64,000 nt of DNA from Paenibacillus sp. FSL H7-0737 (GTDB lineage: Bacteria > Bacillota > Bacilli > Paenibacillales > Paenibacillaceae): NCBI RefSeq assembly GCF_000758545.1, contig NZ_CP009279.1:3348001-3412000 (forward strand), read 5' to 3'. The translations under genes were made by a program, and so were the position numbers. A model generated the notes under the pieces. That model was not told where the DNA came from and searched no databases. It saw only the letters and a list, made by a program, of their open reading frames with translations. Numbering within the stretch: position 1 is the stretch's first letter; each line of letters begins with the position of its first letter. This document shows, piece after piece, positions 36,973 through 46,597 of the stretch.

Positions 36973-39070
36973 ATCATTATGTTTTGTACCGGGGAAATAC
37001 GTTCCGCTAAGTCGCTTTATTCTGAGTGGTGGATCTGAACCCATTGCTCTACCCGTTACTAGGGCTGTGGCCGATTACTTAAAATTGCACAACGCAGAAC
37101 TACTGCTAGCCTGCTTGCGGAGCGGTGAAGTGACTTTCCACAGAGCCGCTTGGTCAACCCTGCGAGAGGATACAGTCGAGGCTGAGAACGCTGATGGAAC
37201 CCAGAATTCAGAGGAAGGAGTGTTCGTATTGGTCAGCCCGTTGCTGACCAATACGCTTCCAGTAGTGTCACACTGGGATAACAGTGCTGCTGAGGGGAAA
37301 GGCGGCTTCCGTTATGGTGGGACCGACGGCATCGGGACCCTGCGGATGGACGAAGCTGGAGAGAAGGTTGTAGCTGAGCATGTAGTGCTCTATAATAACG
37401 ATCCAGATAGCCCTTATGTATACAATACCGAAGATTATCAGTTGTTCGGCAGTAACGAAGGGGATAAAGCACTTAAAACCCCGCAATTTGAACGCTATAT
37501 TGGTGACCGCTACAGTCTCTATGCAGTAGATGATTTAGTTGCCATCTCCTTGAGCGACCGTATCCTGAAGACCTTCGGGTATCCGGTGGTCTTCTGTAAT
37601 GAAACCGCTGACGATGGGGCTCTTTTAAGCAATGCGCCTGTGTTTCAGCTCATCAGCGGCAGTCTGTTAGTTACGAAGAACGGTCAGCATAGCCTTGCGT
37701 CCTATATTTTGCCGCCCAATTGGAGTGCGAAAAATGTTAAGGGCTATCCGCTGTTATTCAACGGTTATTATGATGCCAATGAAAATACCTTCAGCACTGT
37801 AGGTCCCTCATTTCTGGAAATCATCGGAAAGACTCTAGCCAGCACAGGCAAAGGTGTTGTTGGTGTTCTCTGGAACGGTGAAGGTTACATCGGCAGCCGC
37901 TCCCTGCAAGGCTCCATTTACGCCGGCATTGGGACGGCAATTGCCAAAGGCCAAGATAGCTATGGTGGTGATGCGGAGCAGGTTGTGGCCGTAGGTGGCT
38001 CACGCGGTGGGCTGACCGCGTTGCTGGCGGGAGGCAATCCTCTAAGGCTGCCGTATCGGGTGCGGTACACATTGTGTTATGCACCTCCGCTAATTCTGAA
38101 TGGGCTTACCCGTGAGTTTGCGGAAGGGGCATGCCCGTTGATCTGGCATGTGGCAGAGGTGGACACCGGTTACCGGGATATCTGGAAGAAGGACTGGCGG
38201 CATCCTCAGACCGGAAGATCAGGTATCGAGACTCTGCTACAGACACTTACGGGAGCTGGTAACTCTGCAAGTCTGCGGGAAACGACCGGACTGGAATCCG
38301 ATTTCTTCTTAGACGGCCTTAAAGCGAGCGGCACTAAGCTACTGATAAACCACGGCACGCATGATGCCTTTACCCTCAGTCGATTCAGCTTTGCCTTCGC
38401 GGCCTTGGTCCGGCGTCACGGCATTCCACTTCGCCATGAGATCGGCTACCGCTTCGGGCATAACAACTGCACGGACCTTTACGAGCAGGCTGCTCTGTGT
38501 CTAAAAGCTATACTACAGGAACAGGAGCTTGAATTCACGGGGACGGTGCATTATCGCAGACGCAGTCCAGCTGCGGGCGAGTGGGAGCAGACGGAACGTT
38601 TTGTTCCGGTTCATCAGCCAGTTTTTCTGGAGGCACCGAAGTTCGTAGCGGTGGGTAGTCCAGTGGCTTGGACTCTTTATGGAGAGCCGGGAATGGAATA
38701 CCGCCTAGAGCTGGGAATCCTAGATCAGCAGGCTTGGGAACAGAAGCAGCAGGTAGTCCGTAATGAGTGCATTACCCTCGCGTCCGGTGTTTTACCTGAC
38801 AAACAGCATCCTCTTGAACTCTGCTCATGGCAGGATGGGGTAAGTCAACTCGCTGACGGGCAGCATGCGGGTTATTATCTCTATGAGTTATCTTACAGGC
38901 TCAAGGGTGAACAGGACTGGAACGTAGTATCTCCATCCCGTGTGCCGCAGCCCGGCGTGGAGCCGCAGGCGGTTCTCCGCATTTTGGAGGAGCAGCCCAA
39001 TCCGGCGAGCGAAGCATTTCGAGCGGAAGCAGCCGTCCTATGCATTAGCTCAGGGCTAAGTGAGGCCTAA
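36965..39070 (+). CDS. Large alpha/beta hydrolase, probable carbohydrate esterase or peptidase-like enzyme
   Basis: 701 residues from ATG 36965, which overlaps the beta-mannosidase stop and follows GAAGGAGAAGG. The middle contains an alpha/beta hydrolase core: nucleophile elbow VAVGGSRGGLTALL with Ser346, acid Asp467 in INHGTHDAF, and His499 in FGHNNC. The N-terminal 300 residues (LCFVPGKYVPLSRFILSGG) and the C-terminal beta-rich part are not recognised. No signal peptide. The layout resembles prolyl-oligopeptidase-like hydrolases, but its place in a glycan operon suggests removal of an ester or acyl group from a sugar. I cannot name a family with certainty. Confidence 0.75.
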   Translation: MSKSLCFVPGKYVPLSRFILSGGSEPIALPVTRAVADYLKLHNAELLLACLRSGEVTFHRAAWSTLREDTVEAENADGTQNSEEGVFVLVSPLLTNTLPVVSHWDNSAAEGKGGFRYGGTDGIGTLRMDEAGEKVVAEHVVLYNNDPDSPYVYNTEDYQLFGSNEGDKALKTPQFERYIGDRYSLYAVDDLVAISLSDRILKTFGYPVVFCNETADDGALLSNAPVFQLISGSLLVTKNGQHSLASYILPPNWSAKNVKGYPLLFNGYYDANENTFSTVGPSFLEIIGKTLASTGKGVVGVLWNGEGYIGSRSLQGSIYAGIGTAIAKGQDSYGGDAEQVVAVGGSRGGLTALLAGGNPLRLPYRVRYTLCYAPPLILNGLTREFAEGACPLIWHVAEVDTGYRDIWKKDWRHPQTGRSGIETLLQTLTGAGNSASLRETTGLESDFFLDGLKASGTKLLINHGTHDAFTLSRFSFAFAALVRRHGIPLRHEIGYRFGHNNCTDLYEQAALCLKAILQEQELEFTGTVHYRRRSPAAGEWEQTERFVPVHQPVFLEAPKFVAVGSPVAWTLYGEPGMEYRLELGILDQQAWEQKQQVVRNECITLASGVLPDKQHPLELCSWQDGVSQLADGQHAGYYLYELSYRLKGEQDWNVVSPSRVPQPGVEPQAVLRILEEQPNPASEAFRAEAAVLCISSGLSEA

Positions 39071-39094
39071 ACAAAGCGTCATACCATGAACATA

Positions 39095-39134
39095 AGCGGT
39101 GTACGACCATTCCGGTGCGTACATCGCTTTTTTT
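39095..39134 (+). terminator. Rho-independent terminator
   Basis: AGCGGTGTACG pairs with CGTACATCGCT (one G-U), followed by seven T. Separates the hydrolase operon from the transporter operon. Confidence 0.8.
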
Positions 39135-39219
39135 GAAATATAAGAAAGTATAAGTTTCATACCATACACAATCTCTTATATTTCTCGCATGATTGCTTGC
39201 CAGCAAAATAAGTAGCTTT

Positions 39220-39235
39220 ACAAACGCTTTCGCAG
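39220..39235 (+). promoter_or_regulatory. Regulon box 2
   Basis: ACAAACGCTTTCGCAG; TATCAT (39269-39274) starts 49 bp later, as for box 1. Located before the ABC permease genes. Confidence 0.65.
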
Positions 39236-39260
39236 GGTTACCGGATTTCGAGGTTTTGTA

Positions 39261-39274
39261 GGAAGCGCTATCAT
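39261..39274 (+). promoter_or_regulatory. -10 element overlapped by a cre-like box
   Basis: GGAAGCGCTATCAT: the AAGCGC core (39263-39268) runs directly into the TATCAT hexamer, so a CcpA-type protein bound here would block the promoter. Confidence 0.45.
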
Positions 39275-39345
39275 TTAAATATAACAACTATACAACGCCT
39301 GACCGGAGTGAATTCTTGGCTTCGGGAGGAAGGAAGGACAGGAGC

Positions 39346-40278
39346 ATGATTGGAAGAACCACTGAACTAAATCCTTTAATGACTAAGAAAAAGAAAGGTT
39401 ATCCTGTGCGGCGTCTATTTAGAGATTGGTCATCTTGGATATTAATTGTCCCTACGCTGTTTGCCTTTTTCTTTTTTTCCTGGCAGCCGCTGGTCAAGGG
39501 CATTGTGCTCTCATTTTTCAATACAGAGGGTTATAATGCCGTAAGCTTTGCCGGACTCCAGAATTACAAGGATGTGATACAGAATTCAGCATTTCAGCAG
39601 ACACTGACCAACTCTTTCGTGTATGTGTTCTGGTCGCTGCTGATCGGTTTTGCTGTACCCATTATAGTCGCAGTTGTGATCAATGAGCTCAGGCATGGGA
39701 AATCGTTTTTCCGCTTTTCGGTCTTTTTTCCGAGCATGGTTCCCGGCATTGCTGCCTCGATGTTATGGATGTTTCTGTTTGAGCCTGGGAAGGGCGGCGT
39801 GCTGAATATTATGCTGAGTGCTCTGGGATTCCCGGTGCAGCAGTGGCTTCAGGACCCGGACATGACGATTATGCTGATTATTTTCACGATTACCTGGCGG
39901 AATTTCGGGGGAACGGTGCTGCTCTATCTAGCCAGTCTGCAAAGCATTAATCATGATCTGTACGAAGCGGCTTCCATCGATGGTGCGAATGTGTGGCGGA
40001 GATTTAAAAGCATCACCATTCCGCAAATCTCCAGCATGATCGGATTGATGATGATTTTGCAGATTAGCGGTGTATTCCAGATTTTCAACGAGCCTCTAGT
40101 CATGACCGAGGGTGGGCCAAACAATGCTTCGATGACGTTGATGCTGCAAAGTTATTATTATGCGTTCCGAAGTTTTGAAGCAGGGCATTCCATGGCGCTG
40201 GGGGTTATTACTTTTCTTGTTCTGATGGTGCTAACTATTATTTATTTCCGGCTGGATAAGAAATTGAACAGGGAGTAG
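39346..40278 (+). CDS. Carbohydrate ABC transporter permease (UgpA/LplB type)
   Basis: 310 residues from ATG 39346, with AAGGAAGG-rich RBS; the TTG at 39316 lies before that RBS. Six membrane segments, EAA loop EAASIDGANVWRRFKSITIP and NEPLVMTEGGPNNASMTL, typical for CUT1 sugar importers. Works with the next permease and the binding lipoprotein at 41310. No ATPase gene is near, so a shared MsmX-type ATPase encoded elsewhere is expected. Confidence 0.9.
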   Translation: MIGRTTELNPLMTKKKKGYPVRRLFRDWSSWILIVPTLFAFFFFSWQPLVKGIVLSFFNTEGYNAVSFAGLQNYKDVIQNSAFQQTLTNSFVYVFWSLLIGFAVPIIVAVVINELRHGKSFFRFSVFFPSMVPGIAASMLWMFLFEPGKGGVLNIMLSALGFPVQQWLQDPDMTIMLIIFTITWRNFGGTVLLYLASLQSINHDLYEAASIDGANVWRRFKSITIPQISSMIGLMMILQISGVFQIFNEPLVMTEGGPNNASMTLMLQSYYYAFRSFEAGHSMALGVITFLVLMVLTIIYFRLDKKLNRE

Positions 40279-40283
40279 AAGCT

Positions 40284-41168
40284 ATGAAAACAAAAGAAGC
40301 ATTTGGTATTATCGGCAATATAGAATATAGATCACCTTGGGTGCGCGTGCTGTACTGGTGCATGTTCATTCTGATGATTGTGCTTGCCGCCGTCTGTATT
40401 CTGCCTCCGGTCTGGATTATGGTTTCGAGTCTTAAAGACATCAAAGAGTTCTATGCGATCCCGCCCACCCTGATCCCTCGCTCATTCAATGTTGGCAAGC
40501 TATGGGAGACCTGGCAGGAATTTAACTTTTTCAGTTATTATCTGAATACGGCTTACTTAGCCGTCGGTTCTGTACTGTTCTGTCTTACGTTTAACGGGCT
40601 GGCAGGATATTTTTTTTCCAAGCTGAAGCCTCGAGGGAGTGCACTGCTGTTTGCTCTGATCGTGTGGACCATGATGGTTCCGAATACAGTCGGTATGGTG
40701 CCGCTGTTCAAAAACCTGATTGATTTTCCACTGCTGCACTTGAATCTGACCAATACCTACTGGCCGATGTGGTTTATGGCTGCCGTGAATCCAGTGGTAA
40801 TTCTGATCTTCAAGAACTTTTTTGATACCATCCCACTGGCGCTGCTGGAAGCGGCCAAAATTGACGGAGCGAGCACCATCGGCATTTTTATCAGGATAAT
40901 CCTCCCGCTTAGCGGACCAGTTATGGCCACAATTACAATACTAACGATGAACAGTGTCTGGCAGGACTTCTTCTGGCCTTTTATGGTGCTGAAGGATAAA
41001 TCGACCTGGTCGGTCATTGTGGCCATCTATAATCTGAAAGCGACTTTGCCGCAGGACATTCAGTTTATTGCGCTGACGTTTGCGATTCTGCCGCCGATTA
41101 TTCTGTTTGTTTTTTTCCAAAAGTACATTATGAACGGACAATCCATGGGCGGCAGCATTAAAGAGTAA
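40284..41168 (+). CDS. Carbohydrate ABC transporter permease (UgpE/YtcP type)
   Basis: 294 residues, six membrane segments, EAA loop EAAKIDGASTIGIFIRIILP, C-terminal FFQKYIMNGQSMGGSIKE. Second CUT1 permease, 5 nt after the first. It ends just before regulon box 3, with no terminator between, so the binding-protein gene can be read through or from its own promoter. Confidence 0.9.
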   Translation: MKTKEAFGIIGNIEYRSPWVRVLYWCMFILMIVLAAVCILPPVWIMVSSLKDIKEFYAIPPTLIPRSFNVGKLWETWQEFNFFSYYLNTAYLAVGSVLFCLTFNGLAGYFFSKLKPRGSALLFALIVWTMMVPNTVGMVPLFKNLIDFPLLHLNLTNTYWPMWFMAAVNPVVILIFKNFFDTIPLALLEAAKIDGASTIGIFIRIILPLSGPVMATITILTMNSVWQDFFWPFMVLKDKSTWSVIVAIYNLKATLPQDIQFIALTFAILPPIILFVFFQKYIMNGQSMGGSIKE

Positions 41169-41180
41169 CATCACCCGATC

Positions 41181-41196
41181 ACAAACCATTTCACAG
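41181..41196 (+). promoter_or_regulatory. Regulon box 3
   Basis: ACAAACCATTTCACAG; TAAGAT (41231-41236) starts 50 bp later. Gives the binding-protein gene its own promoter inside the transporter operon. Confidence 0.65.
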
Positions 41197-41230
41197 TTTT
41201 GCCCCGTAGGGTGCTGTAGAAGGTGCGTGG

Positions 41231-41236
41231 TAAGAT
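41231..41236 (+). promoter_or_regulatory. -10 element of the binding-protein gene
   Basis: TAAGAT preceded by TGG (TGGTAAGAT); no good -35. Position conserved relative to the regulon box. Confidence 0.5.
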
Positions 41237-41252
41237 GATTTCAGATTTAAAA

Positions 41253-41266
41253 GAAAGCGCTTTACA
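41253..41266 (+). promoter_or_regulatory. cre box
   Basis: GAAAGCGCTTTACA, close to the CcpA consensus with a perfect AAAGCGCTTT centre, just downstream of the presumed start of transcription. Confidence 0.55.
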
Positions 41267-41309
41267 TGTTGTGAAGAATGCTTTAACAATAAGACTAGGG
41301 GGAATTACA

Positions 41310-42737
41310 TTGAGAATCGAACACACCAAAAAAATTACAGCTACACTGGCGCTAACGCTGCTACTTACGGCCGGTCTGGCTGGCTGCGGAGGCTCCAAAG
41401 AAGAGAACGCCGGAGGGAATACGGAGGAAGCGAGCAACAAACAGGTGACGATCAAGGTCAGCAACTGGCCGAAGCCGAATGAGGAAGCCAAAATTGCCCA
41501 GTATGAGCAGCTCATGGCGAAGATGAAAGCTAATTATCCAGATATCATTGTGGACAAGGATGAATGGGGTTATGATGTCAGCTCTTTCTTGCCTAAAGCG
41601 GCTAGCGGTCAGCTTCCTACGGTGTACGAAACCTTTTTTACAGAAACTAGCAAAATCATTAAGGCAAATTACGCGGCAGATATCACGGATACGATGAAAA
41701 AATATGGCTATGACAAAGCGATCAATCCAGATCTGCTGAAGATGGTGACCAAGGACGGCAAATATTACGGGATTCCGAAGGACGGCTACGTGATGGGGAT
41801 GCTGTACAATATGAATCTCTTCAAGGAAGCTGGACTGCTGGACGATAAGGGCATACCAAAGTTCCCTAAAACATATGAAGAGCTGGCACAAACTGCGCAG
41901 ATCATCAAGCAAAAGACCGGTAAGGCGGGAATATTCCTGCCAACCAAAAGCGGCCAGGGTGGCTGGATGTTCATGAACATTGCTTGGGCTTACGGCGCGG
42001 AATTCGAGAAACAGGTAGATGGAAAATGGCAAGCGGTGTTCAATTCTCCAGAGGCAGCGGCGGCCCTGCAATATGTGAAGGACTTGAAATGGAAATATGA
42101 TGTCCTGCCGGACAATAATCTGGTGGATGTTACGAATGACATGTTCCGCATGTTCGGAACCGATCAAGTCGCTATGAGCTTCGGCATGAATGACTGGCCT
42201 CCAGTCATCCAGCAGCAGACCAAAATGTCTAAAGATAATGTAGCAATGTCCGCCCTTCCAGTTGGACCGATCGGGAAACCTGTAACTCTGCTCGGCGGTG
42301 GTCTATATATGTTCTCGCCTAATGTAACCCCTGAGCAGATTGATGCTGGATTCAAATGGCTAAAAACCTACGGCTTCACACCGGAGTCCTCAGAAGAGGC
42401 ATTAACTGGTTGGGATATCGAGAAAAAGACACTGAGTGATCAGGGGCTGATCGTAGGCCCTTACGGCCTGCGGATTTGGACAGATGAGAAACGGATTGGT
42501 GAAGAACAGAAGATTCTCGACAAATACAACAATGTAAACTTGGATTTGTTCCGTGATTATATGGACAACGGCAGCAAAGGCATGCGGGCAGAAGAGCCGG
42601 TCAACGCTCAGGAATTGTACCAGAAGCTGGATATTGTACTGCAAACCGTCCTAACAGACAAAAACGCAGATCCACTGGAGATTTTGACTAAGGCTGCTGA
42701 AGAATTCCAACGTGATTATCTCGACAAGGTGAAATAA
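41310..42737 (+). CDS. Sugar ABC transporter substrate-binding lipoprotein
   Basis: 475 residues from TTG 41310, preceded by AGGGGG at 7 nt. A longer frame from 41223 would run over the cre box and lacks a signal. Signal sequence ends AGLAGC with Cys26 as lipid site. Family 1 solute-binding fold of the LplA/YtcQ type (FNSPEAAAALQYVKDL, MSFGMNDWP, ADPLEILTKAAEEFQRDY). Captures the oligosaccharide for the permeases at 39346 and 40284. A strong stem-loop directly follows the gene. Confidence 0.88.
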   Translation: MRIEHTKKITATLALTLLLTAGLAGCGGSKEENAGGNTEEASNKQVTIKVSNWPKPNEEAKIAQYEQLMAKMKANYPDIIVDKDEWGYDVSSFLPKAASGQLPTVYETFFTETSKIIKANYAADITDTMKKYGYDKAINPDLLKMVTKDGKYYGIPKDGYVMGMLYNMNLFKEAGLLDDKGIPKFPKTYEELAQTAQIIKQKTGKAGIFLPTKSGQGGWMFMNIAWAYGAEFEKQVDGKWQAVFNSPEAAAALQYVKDLKWKYDVLPDNNLVDVTNDMFRMFGTDQVAMSFGMNDWPPVIQQQTKMSKDNVAMSALPVGPIGKPVTLLGGGLYMFSPNVTPEQIDAGFKWLKTYGFTPESSEEALTGWDIEKKTLSDQGLIVGPYGLRIWTDEKRIGEEQKILDKYNNVNLDLFRDYMDNGSKGMRAEEPVNAQELYQKLDIVLQTVLTDKNADPLEILTKAAEEFQRDYLDKVK

Positions 42738-42745
42738 ACACAGTC

Positions 42746-42786
42746 AAACGGCGGCGTCGTCCTTCTGAAGGGCGGCGATGCCGTTT
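42746..42786 (+). terminator. GC-rich stem-loop after the binding-protein gene
   Basis: AAACGGC... pairs with ...GCCGTTT over about 18 bp with one mismatch and three G-U pairs and a 5-nt loop. There is only TTTCTG after it, so it is a weak terminator or an mRNA-stabilising 3' structure. Confidence 0.6.
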
Positions 42787-42836
42787 CTGCGTAGATTGAC
42801 AAATCTACTCTAAGGGATAAAGGAGAGGTGCATTAT

Positions 42837-45284
42837 ATGGCAGCAAAAGAATGGGGAGGCTGGAGCGCGCGATGGATCTGGCCTTTGGATGAGGAAGGGA
42901 CAGAAAGTTGGGAGCAGCAACACGAGCGAGTGTATTTTCGCAAAATGTTTGAGCTGCCAGCTGGAGCCGAGAGGGCCTACAGTCTGAATTTGGCCATTAC
43001 TGCTGACAGTCGCTACAGACTCTTTGTTAACGGGCAGCGTTTATGGGCCGGTCCTTGCAAGGGTCATGGTCATGTACACTATTATGAGGAGTTCAATTTG
43101 GACGACGTTTTGCAACCAGGTATAAATGTGATTGCTGTTATGGTAGTTCATTATGCAGGGACATCTCCCTTTGAGCTGGGGGAAGACGGACCTCTATCCA
43201 TCTGGCGTTCGCAAAAAGGCGGCTTGCTTGTAGAATCGGAAGTTATGAACAATGGGCAGCTTGTGCAGGAACTGAATACAGATACCTCATGGAAAAGCAT
43301 TAGGGACCACAGCTACCGACTTCAGCCGTTTCCGATTATGCGCTGGATGGGCGGATTGGAAGAGGTGGAGGGGGACGTAGCGCTGCTGGATTGGACGCTG
43401 CCGGAATATGACGACAGCGCCTGGTTAGCCGCAAGGATTGTACAGCCGGTGCGGGATGATTATGGCCAATTGGCCCCATGGCAACTGGACAAACGTCCGA
43501 TTCCGCTGCTGTATGAGCGGGAGCAGCTCTTCCTGAAGCTGATGCGGAGCAGCAGTGGTGAAGGAGATGCCCTATTTGAAAAAGGGCATTGTCTGGAGCT
43601 GCGGAATGAAGCTAGTGAGGTTGCCCTGCCATTAGCAGGAATACACGTGGAAGCGGGACAGCAACTCTGGCTGGAGTTGGATGCAGGTGAGCTAATCACA
43701 GCTTATCCGCAGCTTAAGCTTCTTGGGGGGGAAGGTAGCCGGATCACCCTCCTGTACGCCGAGTGCTACGAAGAAGAGACTGGGGATGACGAGATCCGCC
43801 GCAAAGCTGTCCGCGATGATATGCAGGAGCATGTGTTAAGAGGCGGTTATGACAGCTACTATCCAGCCGGTTATGGCACCTCGGTGCAGATGGAATGCTA
43901 TGAGCCATTCTGGTTTCGTACTTTCCGGTATGTCCGGCTGGAGGTGAATACTGGAGCTGAGCCTTTGACGATATCCGGCTTCAGTTATCGGGAGACCGGA
44001 TATCCTTTGCTGCCGGAAGGAAGCTTTCATTGCAACGATGAACGATATAACCAGCTCTGGGAGCTGAGTGTCCGAACACTACAACGCTGCATGCATGAGA
44101 CCTACGAGGATACGCCGTATTATGAACAGTTGCAATATACCATGGATACCAAACTGATGATGGAATTTACGTACCTGTTATCAGGAGACGACCAATTGGC
44201 ACGGAGGGCAATGGAAGATTATAGGGCTTCGCAGCTGCCAAACGGCATGTTGCAAAGCCGCTACCCCTCCGTGCTGCCACAGGTCATCCCCTCCTTTTCT
44301 TTATATTGGATCGGGATGATTCATGACCACTACAGATCCTTCGGAGATCTGGCTATCATAAATCGGTACCGACTGCCACTGTTATCCGTATTGGACTGGT
44401 TCGATCAGCGACTGACACCGCAAGGTCTGGTGGACAGAACGCCTCGCCAATATTGGAATTATTTTGACTGGGTGGAAGAATGGCCACTCGGTGCACCAGA
44501 TTGTACGGATGATGCACCTGCAACCGTGCTTAGCTTGATGTATGCGGCCGCGTTGGAGCAAGCGGCTGAATTGCTTGCCGCCAGCGGGTGGACGCAGATT
44601 GCAATTGAATTGCGTCAGCGCAAAGCCGCGGTCAACGCTGCGGTACTGGATTGCTGTCGCCAATCGAACAGCTTGATGTTCCGCGACAGTCCGGCGGCAA
44701 CAGCGGAAACACAGCTGAGCCAGCATACGCAGGTCTGGGCGATTTTAGCAGGCACTGTGGACGCTGTAGAGGGGGCAGCACTACTAGAGACTACAATGGC
44801 TGACACATCACTGGCTAAGCTTTCACTGCCGATGAGCTATTATCTTTTTCGCGCGTTGGAACATTGCGGATTGTATGACCGCTCCTTCGGACTATGGGCA
44901 CGCTGGATGAAGCAGCTGGATTTGAACCTCACTACACTCCCAGAAATGGACTCTGTTGGAACCAGAAGTGACTGTCACGCCTGGAGCGCGCTGCCGATCA
45001 CTGAGTTCACAAGAGGGATATTGGGTGTCCGGCAAGGGATAGGGGGAATAACCATAAAGCCACATTGCGGCGAACTGCAACAGGCCAGTGGAATCGTAAG
45101 CACAAGTCTGGGTCCAATACATGTGAAATGGGAAATCCATTCAGAAGGGGGACATAAAAGCTTCCATTTTGAAGCTAACTGGCCAGCCGGTTCGGCGATT
45201 ACAATTATCTTGCCTAATCATGAAGTGCTGCTGACAGATGCAGGTTCTTTTTATAAGGAGATCGACTTTAGTCACTTTAGCTGA
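42837..45284 (+). CDS. Alpha-L-rhamnosidase-like glycoside hydrolase (GH78 type)
   Basis: 815 residues from ATG 42837; GGAGAGG lies 8 nt before it, while GTG 42828 overlaps that RBS. N-terminal carbohydrate-binding domain (ARWIWPLDEEG, YFRKMFELP, YRLFVNGQRLWAGPC), then an (alpha/alpha)6 barrel: YEDTPYYEQLQYTMDTKL corresponds to the GH78 D-x-P-x-x-E-Q motif, and NYFDWVEEWPLG to the catalytic-acid region; final beta domain with GGITIKPHCG. No signal peptide, so it acts inside the cell. Rhamnosidase activity is the family expectation; other alpha-glycosides are possible. Confidence 0.82.
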   Translation: MAAKEWGGWSARWIWPLDEEGTESWEQQHERVYFRKMFELPAGAERAYSLNLAITADSRYRLFVNGQRLWAGPCKGHGHVHYYEEFNLDDVLQPGINVIAVMVVHYAGTSPFELGEDGPLSIWRSQKGGLLVESEVMNNGQLVQELNTDTSWKSIRDHSYRLQPFPIMRWMGGLEEVEGDVALLDWTLPEYDDSAWLAARIVQPVRDDYGQLAPWQLDKRPIPLLYEREQLFLKLMRSSSGEGDALFEKGHCLELRNEASEVALPLAGIHVEAGQQLWLELDAGELITAYPQLKLLGGEGSRITLLYAECYEEETGDDEIRRKAVRDDMQEHVLRGGYDSYYPAGYGTSVQMECYEPFWFRTFRYVRLEVNTGAEPLTISGFSYRETGYPLLPEGSFHCNDERYNQLWELSVRTLQRCMHETYEDTPYYEQLQYTMDTKLMMEFTYLLSGDDQLARRAMEDYRASQLPNGMLQSRYPSVLPQVIPSFSLYWIGMIHDHYRSFGDLAIINRYRLPLLSVLDWFDQRLTPQGLVDRTPRQYWNYFDWVEEWPLGAPDCTDDAPATVLSLMYAAALEQAAELLAASGWTQIAIELRQRKAAVNAAVLDCCRQSNSLMFRDSPAATAETQLSQHTQVWAILAGTVDAVEGAALLETTMADTSLAKLSLPMSYYLFRALEHCGLYDRSFGLWARWMKQLDLNLTTLPEMDSVGTRSDCHAWSALPITEFTRGILGVRQGIGGITIKPHCGELQQASGIVSTSLGPIHVKWEIHSEGGHKSFHFEANWPAGSAITIILPNHEVLLTDAGSFYKEIDFSHFS

Positions 45285-45348
45285 TAGTCTGATTTCAATT
45301 GATCTTCGTTTTCGTTGATTCATACACCAGAGGGGGATAGGGAGTTAT

Positions 45349-46377
45349 ATGTTCAGATCATTCGGCCGCAACATCCGCCTTGTCCTGGTGTTGTTTATTA
45401 CCGTTTACATTGCCGCTTCGAGTTTCATTTTGTACCGTACTATGGAGCATAGAAGTTTGGATATGTTGCGGCTGTTGTCCGTTCAATACACTGGTCAGCA
45501 GCATAAGAACACTCTTTTGTTCATGAACTGGCTAGAGGAGACCTCCAAGCTTATCTCCAACAATCAGGTGGTACAAAATGCGTTGAAAAAACCAGCATAT
45601 GATGGAGCGATTTCTCCGATACTTGAGGGCATTCGCTCCTCTAGCAGTGACATTCTCGGCATTTATATTTGGGGTGAAGCAGGGGGGACGTACTCCTCGA
45701 GCAATGTATCCGGGCTTCTCCCCTTTACAGAGATCAAGAAAGTTCCAGGGATGGAACAATTTCTGGATAATCGGGAACAGGCTTTGCGCTGGACGGTGCT
45801 GAACCGGGAACATCTGATGAACGCGCCTTCTGATCTGCGCGATCGTCTGCTGCTTGAGGTGAAAATTCAGAACACGGAGGGGCAAATTTTAGGTCTGCTC
45901 TCGCTCGAAGTTGAGATTGACAAGCTGTACAGCTTCTACCTGTCAGGCAAGAATACGATCTACGGCGAGAATGAAGTTTATCTGCTGACAAGTAACGGAA
46001 AGCTGCTGAATGCGGCGGATGTGCCCATGAAGCGGCTGCAAGAAATTAGAACTGCGCTGACCACACCGGAGAAGGATAATCCAGCTATGCCGGAAGAACA
46101 AGATAGTTCAAGTAGCGGTGCTATGGATTTGTTGGAGCGTGAAACGGCCGACGGCTTGATTTTGCTCTATCCGCTGCCCGAATCGGACGAGCGGATTGTC
46201 ACCTATATCTCTGCAGACGGGATGAATGCAGAGCTGCGGACATTTAAGTATTTAATGATCGTTTTAAACATCGTCGTTTTCATAGTGTTCTGGTTGCTGA
46301 TCTCAATGCTTAGTGGCAGTATTGTTAATCCGCTGAAACAGTTGTACTTGAAAATTAACTCCACGATGAAAGACTAA
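45349..46377 (+). pseudogene. Sensor domain of a YesM-type kinase or chemosensor, truncated before the HAMP/kinase part
   Basis: 342 residues. Membrane helix at residues about 8-28, an extracytoplasmic dCache-like sensor (LSVQYTGQQHKNTLLFMNWL, YPLPESDERIVTYIS), a second helix at about 300-322 and the beginning of HAMP (SIVNPLKQLYLKINSTM), then a stop. Full-length relatives continue into HAMP and a histidine kinase or AraC domain. The 220 bp after the stop contain no kinase or HTH sequence in any frame. Either a decayed gene or a free-standing sensor that works with the kinase at 46997. AGAGGGGGATAGGGAG precedes the ATG, so it may still be translated. Confidence 0.65.
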
Positions 46378-46597
46378 GATTGGTAGTCGGAATGGCAACA
46401 GAATGGTAGACAGAATCTATGAAGCATTGGAATTTCAGGTTACCCGCTAAAATCTGCAAAAGGTCACTGGCTAGCAGTGCTTATATCTACTTGGGTGGGA
46501 ACCGATCACAGCGAATCTACTTCGTAGGGGCTTGTTCAACTATTGGGCTGGATAACGTTATGGTAAGATACTGCAATAGAACATATGGGGTGAAAAT

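Noticed and set aside
41361..42167. 268-codon minus-strand frame within the binding-protein gene
   Set aside because: Entirely antisense to a well-supported lipoprotein gene, His/Arg/Leu-rich as expected for a shadow frame, no RBS.
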